The position numbers and the translations under genes were made by a program. The notes beneath the pieces were generated by a model. That model ran no database searches and was not told the DNA's origin. It saw only the letters and a list, made by a program, of their open reading frames with translations. Shown here one piece after another: positions 7,544 to 15,170 of a DNA stretch of 30,172 bases (position 1 is the first letter of the stretch; every line of letters begins with the position of its first letter). Location of the stretch: the IMG/VR virus record IMGVR_UViG_3300037099_000343, positions 1-30,172 of that record; one strand, given 5' to 3'. The DNA is from a virus.

Positions 7544-8694
7544 TATTCAATCTCCTTGAATTCAAATTCCGGCATATATGCCTTGAAAAGCGTCTGTGTG
7601 ACAAAGAGGTAAATCTGAAACGCTTTTTCAGGGTCTTCCTCAAAGGCTTTAATGACCGGTTCCACCAAAACCTCTCTGATATTGTCGTAGAACTGGGACA
7701 AATTTTCCTCTTTTTCGGCTATTTTCTTGACAAGAATTGTCCCAAATTTAAAATACGAATCCCACCATCCAAGATGATTCTTTTGCGCGTAGGTTCTTAG
7801 TTTGCTCATGACGGATTCTTCGGCATGGGTCATAGTGGCATGTTTCGCCGTGGCAGAACAGATCCATGTTCCGACAAGGTCATGCACCGCCCCAAGAGGA
7901 TTAAGAATATCTTCTACAACCTTTCCCGTGTCGCCTAACCCTTTAATATTGGGCCTGACAAGAGATCGATCGATAAGGTCTGAAACGCCCGCTATAGCTC
8001 CATAGCCTGACATTCCAATGCCAGTGTCTGCTGCTGCGTCTGTCCCCGCATCTGCGGCCACACCGGTAGCCGGAGCAGCCAAAGAAGGAGCCACATCCGT
8101 AGCGGCAGCGGGATTAAAAGATAAAGAACCCGCAAAATTACCGGCGTCACCTGCTGCCGGAGCAGCGTCAGGAACTGCGCCCGGAATCATAGCCGGAACT
8201 GCTGCGCCTGCGCCCGGAGCTACAGGTAGAGGAGCAGCACCGGAAGGCATACTTAAACTTCCAACTCCCGTATAATCTGGCGTCGGCGCGGGCGTGCCAA
8301 ATCCGAACGGATTGCCCATTTTGTCCATTCCGTTATTAAACAAATCCTTTGCGCCGCTCCATCCCTTTGTAATCAAGGAATTGTCCGGAGTTCCGGCAGC
8401 TTTATTTTTTATATAGTCCGTGCCCAGCATAGAACCGCCCGTATTAATCAGGTTTCCAAATAACTGGTGATTCTGAGATTTTTGCGCGGCGTCAATCTGC
8501 GCCTGAGTCGCCCATCTGTTTTGGGCCAGTTGATCCTGTGCAAGTTGATTCTGCCGTTGCTCATTGGTCAAGTTCAATGTCGCGTTTCTCCATCCCTGGG
8601 TCAAACCCTGCGTTTCCTGATCCGTGAAAGGCTTGCCGCTAAGTAAAGCCTGCCGCCTTGCTTCATTCAATATCCCTGATAAATCCAAATTCAT
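7543..8694 (-). CDS. phage protein with Gln-rich head, Pro/Ala linker and Cys-containing C-terminal domain
   Basis: 383 residues in three parts. Residues 1-100 are a Gln/Asn-rich helical region similar to the downstream-mapped protein 8697..9014. Residues 125-225 are a long Pro/Ala/Gly linker. Residues 270-383 are a compact helical domain starting GTWICSATAKHATM and containing NHLGWWDSYFKFG and an acidic helix. That last domain resembles the Cys-x-x-Thr-Ala C-terminal modules seen in other phage structural proteins, by pattern only. The gap to the preceding gene is two bases. The role is unknown; a tail or internal virion protein is likely from position. Confidence 0.6.
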   Translation of the reverse strand: MNLDLSGILNEARRQALLSGKPFTDQETQGLTQGWRNATLNLTNEQRQNQLAQDQLAQNRWATQAQIDAAQKSQNHQLFGNLINTGGSMLGTDYIKNKAAGTPDNSLITKGWSGAKDLFNNGMDKMGNPFGFGTPAPTPDYTGVGSLSMPSGAAPLPVAPGAGAAVPAMIPGAVPDAAPAAGDAGNFAGSLSFNPAAATDVAPSLAAPATGVAADAGTDAAADTGIGMSGYGAIAGVSDLIDRSLVRPNIKGLGDTGKVVEDILNPLGAVHDLVGTWICSATAKHATMTHAEESVMSKLRTYAQKNHLGWWDSYFKFGTILVKKIAEKEENLSQFYDNIREVLVEPVIKAFEEDPEKAFQIYLFVTQTLFKAYMPEFEFKEIE

Positions 8695-8696
8695 TT

Positions 8697-9014
8697 TTAC
8701 CCTCCATTGCCATTATAGGGGTTATTAAAATAATTCATCATGGCAAGCGATCCGCCGCTCTTAAGCAAATTCTGCCACAACATATTACGGCTTGCCTGAT
8801 CCGCCGAGTTCATCATTGCCATCGTCTTCCAGCGTTCTTGTGCCAGCCGGTCATAATCGGTGTTCAATGCCTGCCCTTGAAGCTGCTGTTGTCCTTGCTG
8901 TTGAAAGATAGGCTGCGTGTCCCCCTGCGCTTCCTGAGCCGAAAGAGGCCGTCCCTGCGCCTGCGCCCTGGTTCTTGAATCCCTTAAGGATTGAATAAAA
9001 TTATCGTAGTCCAT
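8697..9014 (-). CDS. short paralogue of the N-terminus of the neighbouring phage protein
   Basis: 105 residues, hydrophilic and Gln-rich. It aligns by eye with residues 5-90 of 7543..8694: (K/R)P(F/L)-x(3)-E-(T/A)QG-x-TQ, then LAQ-x-RW, then NLL/NLI-x-(S/T)GGS. It lacks the linker and C-terminal domain. It lies five bases after the tail-hub gene and two before its paralogue, so the three are co-translated. It looks like a tandem duplication with truncation or domain loss. Function unknown. Confidence 0.6.
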   Translation of the reverse strand: MDYDNFIQSLRDSRTRAQAQGRPLSAQEAQGDTQPIFQQQGQQQLQGQALNTDYDRLAQERWKTMAMMNSADQASRNMLWQNLLKSGGSLAMMNYFNNPYNGNGG

Positions 9015-9019
9015 AGTCC

Positions 9020-11590
9020 CTACCTTATCGCCGTGTGTACGTCGAAATAGAATGAAAATCCGGTTAATTCCAAACCGTCCCCAACATTGGTTGTGGCCTG
9101 GAACAAAAACGAATGGTATAGATTCGGCCCCAGAAGAACCGACTGCGTGTTATAAGGTGAACCCAAAGCGTCAGCGGCGGAAATGGGAGCAGGCCCAGCC
9201 TGCCCGTTTATCTGATCCGTTGTGGCCATGCCGTCGCCAAAATGCTGGATAGTAATCTGTCCCGTCTGCTTTTTAAGATAAGCCACTTGAAGATATTCTA
9301 TGGTCGAATCATGCAGGAGCGGCGCGGTCGGTTCCGGAAGAATGTCTTTCGTCTGCAAATAAGAAGTTATGCTTGTTCCGTCCCAGCGGTTCGTATCTTC
9401 CAGCCGGTAGACAAAACCGTTGGCATCGCCTCCGTAGGTGTAGCTGATTCCGTTTGCGTCATAAACCTGCCAGCCGGATTGCAGGGGGTTAGACGTTGCC
9501 CCTCCCCCGCCTATCTGCCGGGAAATCTTTGTCCATTCCTGATATTGAAGGGAATATTCCAGCTCCGTGTTTAACGTGGTCGCCCCCGCGCCGGAGGCAA
9601 TCAGGAGCTTGTAAGACTTGATGGACGGATCATACCACCCCACGCTTTTGGATCGCATGGCAGTGGGAATATACCGGACATCGTTAGGATTGAAATAACA
9701 TCTGATATCATCGGAAATAGGCACCACAGTGGCCCCATCGGAAGTATAAACGCCCTTGTCGCCTACCCAGATAGCAACCTGCTTTCTTTGGTTATCCATG
9801 GCGGTCACATCAGCCGAAACCATTGTCAGCGGAGCCACACAACCGACATTCGCGGATATCCGCTGAACCACCCAGTCGGACGGCTTGGTGCCAGATACGC
9901 GATAAGTTTCATTCTCTTTGGCTACAATAAGCTGTTCAAGGCCGTTATACATATAATACATATTGTAAATAGCGGCTGCGGCCATAACCGGAGTCTGATC
10001 GCCGAACTGCAAAGTCCCCGAATCCGTCCCGTTGAAAACATTGGACGTATTGAGAGCCGAATAAAACGTAGAATTATTATATTGCGTCTGATCATTGAAA
10101 AGCCATAACCTGCCCTGCCACATGGCCGCAAACCTGTAAGGATGAATCTGCGTCTGGCATGGAACGCCGCCAATATACTGAACGCCAACCGGCCCGCTAT
10201 TTCCGGACGCTATACCCTGAGGCCAAATGATTCTGTACCAGTAAAACGGCCCTTCGTTATTAACTTTAGTCTGGAATTCAGTCGAAGGAGATGGCTGAGC
10301 CCACATGACATAGCCGCTATGCTGCATAGAGATAGAACTCGTTCCCGCCGTTCCGTCAGACAAAGAAGAGACTTCTACCCACGCCGAACCGTTCCAGTAC
10401 TGCACCGTCATAGTCGATCCAGAGACCACGTTTAAACTAACGGCCAGATAAATATTAAGCCCTCTCACGGGTTGCGAAAATGCCAGATAAGCGGGACTTG
10501 TTATGCCATTCCAGTAACTGGAGGAATCCCCATTTACATAAGCCGGTTTCAGCACCTTACTTGTATAGTCTGAAAAATCAGAACCCATTGCGTTGACAAT
10601 CGTTCTATCCGAACCGTCCCAGATATCCGCAATAGGCTGAATGGGAGCGTCCACCGTGCAGAAAGAAACCGTTACGCCGCTGGGCATACCGGTAAACGTG
10701 ATTTTATAATAATACAGAGCAATGTTATTGATGACCGTAAGTTGCGACGTTGAAGTAGTAGAGGCCCACATTATTTCACCCGTGGCGTTCATCGTCTTAC
10801 CGGAAGCAGCCGTACCATCAACCAAAGAAGAAACGGAACTCCATGCCGTTCCCGTCCATTGTTGCACGCCTGCCGTGGCGGCTGTCGTATTGGGCGTCTG
10901 GATATAGAAATTAACGCCCTCCAGCGGCCTGACAGAACCGATATACAGAGAGGTGTTGCCGTTGGCATCCGCCACCAGCGTTGCCATATTACTGGAATTG
11001 ACCGCGGTGTTATTAACCTGCGTCGTAAAATCATAAAAAAATGATGACGAAACCGCGTCAAAGTTTAAAAACGAAGCGCATCGGGCTTCATTCCCTCCCC
11101 ATATCCAATTAGCCGTACCATCGAGGACCACCATCGAACCATCCGGCGCATTTGAAAAATTAACGATATTGCTGGTCGGTAAATTCAGGAAATTTGCGTC
11201 GAAAGTATCCTGATTTGGGACTGCCGTTGTATTGTTCGATTTGCGTAGTATATGATAGTTATCGTTATTTGTCTGAACGAAAATATGGGATTCTACCGGA
11301 TTGCCTTTACGGAACTGAAAACCATTGACGATGGTAAAGATGTTATTGTCCTGGAAGCTCACGAGCGCCGTTGTATTTATCTTGCTGTGACCTTTCACCC
11401 CTCTGAAATGTTTTCCCCACTTGCGAAGATTCTGAATGTCCTGTAACCCGTAATCATCCAGCAACATCGGGTTTTCAGTAGGATTCCACTTTCCGGTAAA
11501 CGGGAAAGAATAAGGCACAAGATCATCCGCCAGACAAACACCGGAAATCAGAAATATCAAACCTGCAATTAAATATTTTACATATTTCAT
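9020..11590 (-). CDS. phage tail hub/stabilisation-like protein, beta-rich, with signal peptide
   Basis: 856 residues from ATG 11590, chosen because GAGG lies seven bases upstream; the longer frame to 11656 runs through repeat DNA. Residues 1-19 are a signal peptide with a probable cut after CLA. Residues 20-60 (PFTGKWNPTENPML, then LRKWGKHFRGVKGHSK) resemble the entry of podovirus DNA-stabilisation or tail-tube proteins (P22 gp10 or T7 gp12 style). Two related beta-sandwich repeats of ~100 residues follow (QQWTGTAWSSVSSLVDGTA and VQYWNGSAWVEVSSLSDGTA). The second half looks like a beta-propeller (FAAMWQGRLWLFND, WVGDKGVYTSDGA, VGWYDPSIKSYKL). The position after the adaptor gene fits a tail hub. 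The export signal is anomalous. Confidence 0.6.
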   Translation of the reverse strand: MKYVKYLIAGLIFLISGVCLADDLVPYSFPFTGKWNPTENPMLLDDYGLQDIQNLRKWGKHFRGVKGHSKINTTALVSFQDNNIFTIVNGFQFRKGNPVESHIFVQTNNDNYHILRKSNNTTAVPNQDTFDANFLNLPTSNIVNFSNAPDGSMVVLDGTANWIWGGNEARCASFLNFDAVSSSFFYDFTTQVNNTAVNSSNMATLVADANGNTSLYIGSVRPLEGVNFYIQTPNTTAATAGVQQWTGTAWSSVSSLVDGTAASGKTMNATGEIMWASTTSTSQLTVINNIALYYYKITFTGMPSGVTVSFCTVDAPIQPIADIWDGSDRTIVNAMGSDFSDYTSKVLKPAYVNGDSSSYWNGITSPAYLAFSQPVRGLNIYLAVSLNVVSGSTMTVQYWNGSAWVEVSSLSDGTAGTSSISMQHSGYVMWAQPSPSTEFQTKVNNEGPFYWYRIIWPQGIASGNSGPVGVQYIGGVPCQTQIHPYRFAAMWQGRLWLFNDQTQYNNSTFYSALNTSNVFNGTDSGTLQFGDQTPVMAAAAIYNMYYMYNGLEQLIVAKENETYRVSGTKPSDWVVQRISANVGCVAPLTMVSADVTAMDNQRKQVAIWVGDKGVYTSDGATVVPISDDIRCYFNPNDVRYIPTAMRSKSVGWYDPSIKSYKLLIASGAGATTLNTELEYSLQYQEWTKISRQIGGGGATSNPLQSGWQVYDANGISYTYGGDANGFVYRLEDTNRWDGTSITSYLQTKDILPEPTAPLLHDSTIEYLQVAYLKKQTGQITIQHFGDGMATTDQINGQAGPAPISAADALGSPYNTQSVLLGPNLYHSFLFQATTNVGDGLELTGFSFYFDVHTAIR

Positions 11591-11609
11591 AAACAACCTC
11601 AATCGTAAG

Positions 11610-11688
11610 TCGTGAATCGTGAAGAGTGAAGAGTGAAGGGTGAAGAGAAAAACCATTCACCATTCACGTTTCACCTTTCACGATTCAC
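11610..11688. repeat. GTGAA heptad hairpin (family D, copy 1)
   Basis: Four GTGAA-NN units on the left arm face four NN-TTCAC units on the right. The GTGAA pentamers pair perfectly, while the two-base spacers do not match. The right arm runs into and supplies the TGA stop (11685-11687) of the adaptor gene. Confidence 0.8.
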
Positions 11689-12620
11689 AACATATACATC
11701 CCGCTTCTTTGATTCTTCTCGTAATCCGCCCACAACTTCCTATTGTAAGACCGAAGCGCATCGCACTGCGCCTTATAGAGCTGCGGCCAGACCACCCCTG
11801 CCTCCACCTGTACCTTGTTTTCTCCCAGGCGGGTTACTACGCCCGCTTCGATTGCATGATGGAACTGCGGAGGCAACAAAGGCACGTCATTGTCACTAAC
11901 CAGCAAAGTCGGCCTTGCCTCGTACCATAGCCGCACACCGTATGCCTGATCGTTGCAGTTGAACCACAATAGGACGTTCGTCTCAATTCCCGCATTCGTG
12001 AACGCCTTTATCAAATGATAATGCAGCGGACGCGTTTTGCTGTTGCCCCACCAAGTGATCGACTGCTCGAGATCATGCTCGCTGATAGCGGTTAACTGAT
12101 TGATAAAGCCGATAAGATTCATTTGGATGATCTGCCGGATAGGAAACGCGGTTGAAATCCCCCGGTGCTGGACGCCATTGACCGGCCCGATATTCTGATA
12201 AGAACTGGTGGAAAGCCCGCTTATGTTCGTCGTATTAACAGGATTCCCGTAGATATCGGCAAGCGTGTAGGTCGATGCCGCAGTGCGCGTAAGGAGGAAC
12301 GTGCGGTTACTTAATTGCGGCATGACCTGCACATTATAAAGCGTCACAATATCATTGGTCGCGTAAATATCCGCTGCCGTCACCATGACCGCCGGATTCG
12401 CGTTTGATATCGAAACCGCCGTATCGGATAGTTTCATCAATATAGAATCGTCAAACTGCCTAAGCCAAAACATCGGCCTTAATTCGTCCACATTGAGCAT
12501 TTCATCAAGATAGACGGAATTAATGACGGATTTGACTTCATTCACACGGCTCTTATTGAGATCGCCGATTAACCGGCAGCAATCCTGATACAGCACAGCG
12601 AAGGTTAAAAAATCAGACAT
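11685..12620 (-). CDS. phage head-tail adaptor/head-completion protein with inserted FCCH-like domain
   Basis: 311 residues. The N-terminus is helical (CCRLIGDLNKSRVNEVKSVI, residues 15-34). Residues ~78-140 form a small beta domain (ATNDIVTLYNVQVMPQLSNR, then AASTYTLADIYGNPV) of the kind found in phage adaptors and named after the E1 FCCH domain. The remaining part has RLWYEARPTLLVSDND, LPPQF and HHAIEAGV, a pattern I associate with gp4/tail-tubular-A-like connectors in podovirus-type prophages. It would sit under the portal and link it to the tail hub. The stop codon lies inside a family D repeat. Confidence 0.65.
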   Translation of the reverse strand: MSDFLTFAVLYQDCCRLIGDLNKSRVNEVKSVINSVYLDEMLNVDELRPMFWLRQFDDSILMKLSDTAVSISNANPAVMVTAADIYATNDIVTLYNVQVMPQLSNRTFLLTRTAASTYTLADIYGNPVNTTNISGLSTSSYQNIGPVNGVQHRGISTAFPIRQIIQMNLIGFINQLTAISEHDLEQSITWWGNSKTRPLHYHLIKAFTNAGIETNVLLWFNCNDQAYGVRLWYEARPTLLVSDNDVPLLPPQFHHAIEAGVVTRLGENKVQVEAGVVWPQLYKAQCDALRSYNRKLWADYEKNQRSGMYML

Positions 12621-12636
12621 GAATTACCCCTTTGTT

Positions 12637-12763
12637 TGTCATTGCGAGCCGTTTCTCAAACGGCGTGGCAATCTCTTCCTTTAATCTGTCGTAGTCCGGG
12701 TCTTTAGACCCGTAAATCGTGCCCTTTAATCTTTCGTAGTCCGGGCCTTTAGGCCCGCATATC
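12637..12763. repeat. palindromic repeats C, B, B
   Basis: Family C is at 12637-12676 (TCATTGCGAGCC to GGCAATCTC), and family B is at 12689-12718 and 12734-12763. The two B copies differ by paired changes in the stem (GGGTC/GACCC versus GGGCC/GGCCC), so the hairpin is kept. They fill the adaptor-holin gap. Confidence 0.85.
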
Positions 12764-12778
12764 TCTCACCGAAATATT

Positions 12779-13033
12779 TTATCCTTCTATCTTATTCGTA
12801 TTACTTGTTTCCGGTTTTCCGATTTCCCCCTGCGAATTCGTAAAGAGATTCTTCCCAAGATAAACCAGCCCCGCCGCAAGTCCCGCCGCCAAAGCCTGTT
12901 TGATGGCTGTAGAATCAGGGAAAGCGCCGGTTTGCAGAATCGGAAGAATAGGCGCGATAAACACCACTCCCACGGCCATGATTAAGCCGTGCCCCACGTC
13001 CTTCAAATTTACTCTATATAACTTCGATTCCAT
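12779..13033 (-). CDS. holin candidate
   Basis: 84 residues with AGGAG before ATG 13033. Two hydrophobic segments are visible (about residues 15-33 and 45-60), joined by a polar turn and followed by a short charged tail (KNLFTNSQGEIGKPE). The KDVGHGLIMAVG start and LFTNSQGE tail are typical of small putative holins in proteobacterial prophages. It would make the inner-membrane lesion that releases the lysozyme. It lies with the lysis cluster, which is split here by repeat DNA. Confidence 0.6.
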   Translation of the reverse strand: MESKLYRVNLKDVGHGLIMAVGVVFIAPILPILQTGAFPDSTAIKQALAAGLAAGLVYLGKNLFTNSQGEIGKPETSNTNKIEG

Positions 13034-13036
13034 AAA

Positions 13037-13310
13037 ATTCTCCTTTTTGTCTTAATCGTAGGGATCGTTCCCTTTCCTGTCCTCCGCTGGCGGAGGTGGA
13101 TTTCTTTCTTTCGTAGTCCGAGCCTTTAGGCTCGTCTTATTCTGTCATTGCGAGCCGCACTGTAGGGATCGTTCCCCGAACGATCCGGGCGGCGCGTTTG
13201 GGGAAACGCGCCCTACAATTAATGTCCTCCTTTCTTTCGTAGTCCGAGCCTTTAGGCTCGCCTTATTCTGTCATTGCGAGGCGACCCTTGGGAGCCGTGG
13301 CAATCTCTCT
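13037..13310. repeat. large compound repeat array (A partial, E, B, C partial, A, B, C)
   Basis: The 328 bases between holin and next gene hold only repeats: truncated A at 13057-13072, E at 13081-13096, B at 13111-13135, truncated C at 13142-13160, full A at 13162-13216, B at 13236-13260 and C at 13269-13310. The order A-E-B-C parallels the array at 4441-4720. One copy sits inside another (C is interrupted after GAGCCGCAC by A), which suggests successive insertion. Confidence 0.85.
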
Positions 13311-13361
13311 TTTTCTAAATTGTTCCTTTTAATTGCTCCTTATTTAACTTGCCTTTGGTTG

Positions 13362-13730
13362 CTATACGCCTGCCTGCAATCCCGAAATGAACGAATTGAG
13401 CAACTCCGTTATATCGGCATTGCTCAACGTCGGGACGGCTCCCGCTACATTGAGACCGAGTGCCGATAAAACAATATCCAACTCCGCCTTAATAGTGGCA
13501 TTGCCCGAAAACTGGCCCACCAGTTCATTGATGCCCTGTTGAACAAGAGCGTTCATGGCGGTATTGTCGCCGCCGCCTGTAACTTTTGATAGAATCGCCT
13601 GAGCTGCGGGCAGCATGGCAGCAACGAGTTCCGGATTATTGGTTGCGATCAAAACACCGCCGACATTTGCGGCTATCTTAACCACTGACGTGATAACGCT
13701 TTCCTTGCTTGACGCACAAAATAGTTTCAT
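13362..13730 (-). CDS. small helical phage protein, unknown
   Basis: 122 residues from ATG 13730, preceded by GAGGAG at good spacing. A GTG further up lies inside that site and in repeat DNA. The composition is Ala/Val/Leu/Asn-rich and probably all-helical, with hydrophobic stretches (VVKIAANVGGVLIA, residues 14-28, and NPELVAAMLPAAQAIL, residues 30-46) but no clear membrane span. No family recognised. It lies between the YiiX-like gene and the holin, so a lysis or regulatory role is possible. That is context only. Confidence 0.55.
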   Translation of the reverse strand: MKLFCASSKESVITSVVKIAANVGGVLIATNNPELVAAMLPAAQAILSKVTGGGDNTAMNALVQQGINELVGQFSGNATIKAELDIVLSALGLNVAGAVPTLSNADITELLNSFISGLQAGV

Positions 13731-13741
13731 AATCTTTCTCC

Positions 13742-13767
13742 TCACCTTTCACCTTTCACCTTTCACG
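13742..13767. repeat. TTCAC heptad repeat (family D, single arm)
   Basis: Consecutive CTTTCAC units just upstream of the 13362..13730 gene, without the complementary arm. This is the same unit as 11610-11688. Confidence 0.75.
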
Positions 13768-13772
13768 TTTGT

Positions 13773-14291
13773 TTAATACAACTGAACTCTTGTCTGCCAG
13801 TGCTGCATCTTCTGAGGCAACTCTCCCGGCCAATACGCTATATCGTGAGGCTCTCCGCCGTGAGCCACTTCCACAAACTTTGAACAGAATATTCTCTTAT
13901 CGTCGCCAATCATCTGATGACCAAGCATGAGAATCTCAGCAATGCCCACATAATCGTAGGGAGTGCCTACATAACCAAACGCTATGCCCTCAATCAGGGG
14001 AATCTTCGGCGCAACCGCATCTTTAACCTTATAGTAAAAAACATGACCATTATCCGCGCCAAACCGTTGAGAGGCGAAAGTGATATCAATGCCGTCTGCC
14101 AGGGCTTCAAACAGAAGCACCCTTTTGCCCATGTAAGGGCTGTTCAGGACAACGACAAGCGAACTATGGTTGACATCGTACCCGGTTCGCAGCCTTATGC
14201 CTTCACCGAGGATACTGTTCTCATGCCATTCAACGAGATCTCCGGTCTGCATAGATGGTCTTAACGTGTTGTATAAGGTAAGATCATTCAT
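13773..14291 (-). CDS. YiiX/YebB-like permuted NlpC/P60 papain-fold hydrolase
   Basis: 172 residues. The motif order is that of circularly permuted NlpC/P60 proteins. MQTGDLVEWHEN (14-25) opens the fold, His42 lies in YDVNHSSLVVV, and the late nucleophile Cys136 lies in IFCSKFVEVAHGG. The family includes lipid or peptide amidases and cysteine peptidases acting on cell-wall or membrane substrates. The position next to the lysozyme suggests cell-envelope breakdown, or entry if it is packaged. No signal peptide is present. Substrate unknown. Confidence 0.65.
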   Translation of the reverse strand: MNDLTLYNTLRPSMQTGDLVEWHENSILGEGIRLRTGYDVNHSSLVVVLNSPYMGKRVLLFEALADGIDITFASQRFGADNGHVFYYKVKDAVAPKIPLIEGIAFGYVGTPYDYVGIAEILMLGHQMIGDDKRIFCSKFVEVAHGGEPHDIAYWPGELPQKMQHWQTRVQLY

Positions 14292-14307
14292 ATTCTTCCA
14301 TAATCTT

Positions 14308-14337
14308 TCGTAGTCCGGGCCTTCAGGCCCGAAAATC
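14308..14337. repeat. palindromic repeat, family B
   Basis: Hairpin with GGGCC and GGCCC arms around TTCA, preceded by the family lead TCGTAGTCC. It lies between the YiiX-like and lysozyme genes. Confidence 0.8.
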
Positions 14338-14342
14338 TTCTG

Positions 14343-14792
14343 CTACCCGCTAATCAGCATATTTATAATTTCGTTTGCCCTGTCCGAGTGGACTTCTTTG
14401 TACCAGTTGCTTAACTCTGATTTTCCGTCAGAGTATTTCAATTCATTGGCCGCTCCATACCAGTCTCCGATATTAACGTCATGGACAAATCGGGGGAAGC
14501 CGCGCTTGATCTTATCCGCGCCCATATTGAATATCAGCATAACGAGCGCGGCCTGTTTAGATAACGGAAATGATTTAAATTCAGGAAAGATAAAACCGGC
14601 CTGCATTTCAGCAAGCGATATATCCTTCTCAAGATAAGCGTCCGCGTCCGCCTGTGTGAAGAGATAGGCTTCGCCGGATACAACCTTATGGCCGTAATAA
14701 ATCGTGTCGTACCCCATAGAATCTTTGTAAACTTTCAGGCTGAAACCTTCCCTGACCTTAAGAATAGGTTTGATAATATCTTCGATTGTCAT
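14343..14792 (-). CDS. phage lysozyme (GH24, T4-type endolysin)
   Basis: 149 residues, the normal size for the family. The catalytic signature is complete: Glu15 (REGFSLKVY), eight residues to Asp24 (KDSMGY), five to Thr30, followed by IYYGH. GH24 enzymes cut the beta-1,4 bond between MurNAc and GlcNAc in peptidoglycan. No signal or SAR anchor is visible, so it should need a holin for release. A good holin candidate is 1.3 kb downstream, and a membrane coiled-coil protein lies just upstream. Confidence 0.88.
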   Translation of the reverse strand: MTIEDIIKPILKVREGFSLKVYKDSMGYDTIYYGHKVVSGEAYLFTQADADAYLEKDISLAEMQAGFIFPEFKSFPLSKQAALVMLIFNMGADKIKRGFPRFVHDVNIGDWYGAANELKYSDGKSELSNWYKEVHSDRANEIINMLISG

Positions 14793-14803
14793 CAGTCATT
14801 CTC

Positions 14804-15097
14804 CTATTTATTCTTAAGATGAAAATCTATGTGATCATCCTGTTTCTGCTCAATGCGGGATAGCGTTGAAAAAATAGCCTTCGTAGTCTCCTTAAGGTCG
14901 GCTGCAATGTCCCGCTTATCCGCTTCGGAGCGGTCGAATCTGTTATTTATATCCTGATGTTCTTTCTTGCAGAGCGCGGCATTATAACCGTTGCCATTTC
15001 CATTTTTTGATGGGAATATGCGGTATAATGTGGCTACAATTCCTAGAGCCGTACTTCCAAATCCAATGCCTGTTGCTATTCCAGTTCCAATATCCAT
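14804..15097 (-). CDS. small membrane protein with coiled-coil tail, lysis-associated candidate
   Basis: 97 residues from ATG 15097, where AGGGG sits seven bases upstream. The longer frame runs into repeat DNA. There is one N-terminal hydrophobic segment (about residues 4-25, TGIATGIGFGSTALGIVATL), then a charged helix (residues 45-95) with heptad character. The layout fits an i-spanin or XhlA-like membrane protein. No o-spanin partner with a lipobox was seen inside or after it. The call rests on topology and on its place 12 bases before the lysozyme. Confidence 0.5.
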   Translation of the reverse strand: MDIGTGIATGIGFGSTALGIVATLYRIFPSKNGNGNGYNAALCKKEHQDINNRFDRSEADKRDIAADLKETTKAIFSTLSRIEQKQDDHIDFHLKNK

Positions 15098-15119
15098 TCC
15101 CAATCCCCTATCCTCAATG

Positions 15120-15168
15120 GTGAAGGGTGAAAAGTGAATCGCTTCACCCTTCACCCTTCACCCTTCAC
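15120..15168. repeat. GTGAA heptad hairpin (family D, copy 3)
   Basis: Three GTGAA-NN units face four CCTTCAC units around a short loop. It ends three bases before the TAA stop of the 15171..16043 gene. Confidence 0.8.
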
Positions 15169-15170
15169 GA

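Noticed and set aside
8018-8275. 85-codon plus-strand Ala/Pro-rich frame
   Set aside because: It is antisense to the Pro/Ala linker of 7543..8694; the composition is explained by that linker.
11591-11656. Longer N-terminus of the tail-hub gene
   Set aside because: The extra 22 residues come from the GTGAA heptad repeat; ATG 11590 has a proper GAGG and begins a signal peptide.
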